Source of the DNA: Parasponia andersonii
Lineage: Eukaryota > Streptophyta > Magnoliopsida > Rosales > Cannabaceae
Reading direction: 5' to 3'
DNA length: 64,000 nt
NCBI GenBank assembly: GCA_002914805.1
Contig: JXTB01000168.1
Coordinates: 21,789 to 85,788, forward strand
Shown here: piece by piece, positions 61,522 through 64,000 of the stretch
Layout of the letters: the number at the start of each line of letters is the position of its first letter
Position numbering within the stretch: position 1 is the stretch's first letter
The notes under the pieces: model-generated
What the model saw: the letters and a program-made list of their open reading frames with translations, nothing else
What the model was told of the DNA's origin: nothing
The model's database searches: none
Made by a program: the position numbers and the translations under genes

Positions 61522-64000
61522 ATGATGTATTATTGGAGAAAATGGATGATAGTGGTGGCGGTGACATGGATACAAGCGTTGACGGGTACCAACTTAGATT
61601 TCTCATCGTACTCGTCGCATCTCAAGGAGGTGTTGGGAATATCTCAGGTGCAGCTCAACTATCTGTCTGTGGCCTCAGATTTAGGGAAGGCCTTGGGATG
61701 GTGTTCTGGCCTCTCCCTATTGTATCTTCCTCTATGGGGAATCATGCTCATGTCTGCCTTTATTGGATTCTTCGGTTATGCTCTCCAGTGGCTTCTTATT
61801 CGGGGAACCATCTCCTTGCCTTATGTCCTGGTAATAATCAATAATAATACCATTCCTCATTTCCTTACTAAATTAAACTTAAAACTTTCACCATTATTAC
61901 CCTCCACAAACCAAAGCCACAACCACACGTATCAAATTTAGTTTATAAATGTTGCTTCCCTTTTATTTATTAAACGTCTATTATTAATATTGTTTTTCTT
62001 TTTATTTTTTATCATATAAATAAATTTTATTGATTAAAATAATACTTATTTATAGATTAAAAAAATAAAAAAACCTAGTGACCATATATATATATTTTCA
62101 ATCATAGATTAAGAGTGTTATATAATTTAGTGCCTAAAGTGTTTGAGTGAACTAAGGAGCGCAGGAATTAAGGGTCTTATAAACATATATTATTTTATAT
62201 ATTTATATATTTGACACTTAAGCTAATTAGCAATAATGTATTTGACACAAATATATTTATCCAACTACATATTATATATATATGAGCATGATTTGGATGA
62301 GATTCATAAATTAGCTTTGATAGTTGGAGTGGGAGTGAAGAAACTAGGAAGCCACCTATAAAAGTCACAAAGTTATCATGTAGGTTTTGTAAACCTTCTA
62401 TTTAAACTGATACAAAAAAGTCGCAAAGATGGTATTCTTTGTTTTTTTTTTTTTTTTTTTTTTCTTTTCTCTGTCAAAATTACTAAACTTATCTGAGAAA
62501 AGTATTGCTAGCTCCAACAAGTAACGTACATACTTCAACTAAATTGGCCGAGTGGATTAGCTATCCAAAACTTTATTTACTAAACTCATCTCCAAACATA
62601 ACCAACAGCCTCTCAACTAAAGAAAAGAAAATCAGAGTAGGCCAACTAAAGTAGGTGAGTTTGGAACAGATTCAGAAATCACGTTAGCTCATTTACTTTG
62701 CATATAAAACACAAATTATAAGAATTCTGTTTGAACCACAAAATACAAGGCTAGAAGCTGGCCTGCTACACAAGTGTGATTTATCAAGTTAACATGTTGT
62801 TAATTGTGCATCAACAAGCCATTACATATAAAGATATTAATCATATGTAGACTAGACTAGTACAAGTTACAAAAACTGACATATAATTATAGATGGTTAA
62901 TGATATATTGTTGGGCTTGGGCATGGGCATGGATAATGCAGGTGTTCTTTCTGTGTTTGTTGGGAGGGTGCAGCATATGTTGGTTCAACACAGTGTGCTT
63001 AGTGCTATGCATCAGAAACTTCCAAGCAAACAGAGCGCTTGCCCTGTCTCTCACAATCAGCTTCAATGGCCTTACTGCAGCTCTCTACACCCTCATTGCC
63101 AACGCCATAAATCCCAGAGACGACACCCTTTATCTCTTCCTCAACGCACTGGTCCCACTCCTCACATCCGTCGCGGCGCTTGTCCCCATCCTCCGCCAAC
63201 CTCCTCCTCAGCCTGAACCAGCCAGTGTAGTCCGCCGTGATTCCCTCATTTTTGGTTGCCTATACGTACTGGCTTTTGTCACTGGCCTCTATCTGCTTTT
63301 CCTCAATTTCCTATCCTCTAACATCCTCAGAGCTCGTATTCTCCTAGTTGGTGCTATCGTTCTCCTTGTCATACCTTTATGCCTGCCCGGCATTGCATAC
63401 GCCAGGGATTTGGCTCGTCGTAACATCAACTTCTTCTCCCCTTCCGTTGGCTACTCAGGCCTCATTTCGGTTGAACCTGAAGAATTCGAGCTTGAGAAGG
63501 AACTCGTTGAAAGAGATGGTAATGTTACTAATGTCAGTGGCATGACTGAAATCTCTCATGGGGTAGGAGATAAGGAAGGCTGTTCTGGAAAAGTAATAGA
63601 GAAAGATACACTAATGGAGCTGGGAGAGGAGCACCCGGTTCATTTACTAGTTCGTCGTGGGGATTTTTGGTTATATTATGCGACTTACTTTTGTGGAGGG
63701 ACAGTAGGATTGGTTTACAGCAACAATCTGGGACAGATTTCTCAATCACTTGGATACTCTTCTCAAACAGCCTCACTTGTCACGCTCTACTCCTCATGCT
63801 CCTTCTTTGGTCGTCTACTCTCGGCTGCCCCTGATTTCCTGCGCGAGTACGTAATCAACATGGTGTATTATTCACTATACAATGTTAAAGAAAAAACTAG
63901 TCTGATAGTTACATATTTTACTAATGCAGCAAGGTCTATTTTCCAAGGACTGGGTGGCTGGCCATTGCTATAGTGCCAGCACCAATTGCCTTGTTTTTGC
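61522..64000 (+). CDS. MFS transporter, nodulin-like / NFD4 type, 3' end outside window
   Basis: Membrane transporter of the plant nodulin-like MFS group (NUCLEAR FUSION DEFECTIVE 4-like). Exons read are 61522-61830, 62942-63846 and 63930 to the window end; all junctions keep frame. Exon 1 encodes the group's start RKWMIVVAVTWIQALTGTNL then FSSYSSHLKEVLGISQVQLN and SVASDLGKALGWCSGL, with two to three transmembrane segments. Exon 2 continues with LCLLGGCSICWFNTVCLVLC, NFQANRALALSLTISFNGL, several more hydrophobic segments, a charged central loop (EPEEFELEKELVERDG) and the second MFS half (FWLYYATYFCGGTVGLVYSN, NLGQISQSLGYSS, LYSSCSFFGRLLSAAPDFLR). Exon 3 starts KVYFPRTGWLAIAI. The substrate is unknown for most of the group. 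About 430 residues are visible; family members usually run to 550-600. Confidence 0.9.

Noticed and set aside
62543-62575. tRNA-like D-arm text (TGGCCGAGTGGATTAGC)
   Set aside because: No B-box (GGTTCRANYCC) or acceptor-stem pairing follows, so no tRNA gene can be supported.

Overview
This is nuclear DNA from a flowering plant, almost certainly a eudicot. The genes are intron-rich with canonical GT-AG splice sites, the intergenic DNA is very AT-rich and full of small inverted-repeat elements, and the products are plant- or plastid-specific. I see no bacterial-style operons, tRNA, rRNA or CRISPR. I read ten genes: nine complete or nearly so and one running off the right edge. Splice junctions were traced by hand, and summed exon lengths close in frame for every complete gene.

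Left third (1-22 kb): LHP1/TFL2 (-), a Polycomb chromodomain reader; SIG2 (-), a plastid RNA polymerase sigma factor; a plastid-type alpha/beta hydrolase (-); an intronless PPR protein (+); a TrmB-type tRNA m7G methyltransferase (+) interrupted by an assembly gap; and an APS2-type ADP-glucose pyrophosphorylase homologue (-) that has lost its catalytic Asp.

Middle (22-39 kb): gene-poor, AT-rich DNA. It holds a 493-bp MITE with long inverted repeats, a decayed Ty3/gypsy gag, (TA)n tracts and a non-autonomous hAT-like element. A small Gly/Pro-rich protein gene (+, GRP A3 type) lies inside it.

Right part (39-64 kb): a DUF1005/ASG1-type gene (+) with a long probable 5' leader; a 25-exon gene (-, about 16 kb) for a 2162-residue protein with a discoidin-like N-terminus, a helical body and a coiled-coil tail; and, divergently, the start of an MFS/nodulin-like (NFD4-type) transporter (+), cut by the window end.

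From memory, five of these genes match Arabidopsis neighbours At5g17640 (ASG1), At5g17650 (Gly/Pro-rich protein), At5g17660 (tRNA m7G methyltransferase), At5g17670 (alpha/beta hydrolase) and At5g17690 (LHP1). The window therefore looks like an old conserved block into which SIG2, a PPR gene, APS2 and transposons are interleaved. Several products act in plastids, but nothing suggests one pathway. I found no clear undescribed system. The best leads are the gap that hides a TrmB exon, the H-for-D change in APS2, the unnamed 2162-residue protein with a possible alternative acceptor, and several newly delimited MITEs.
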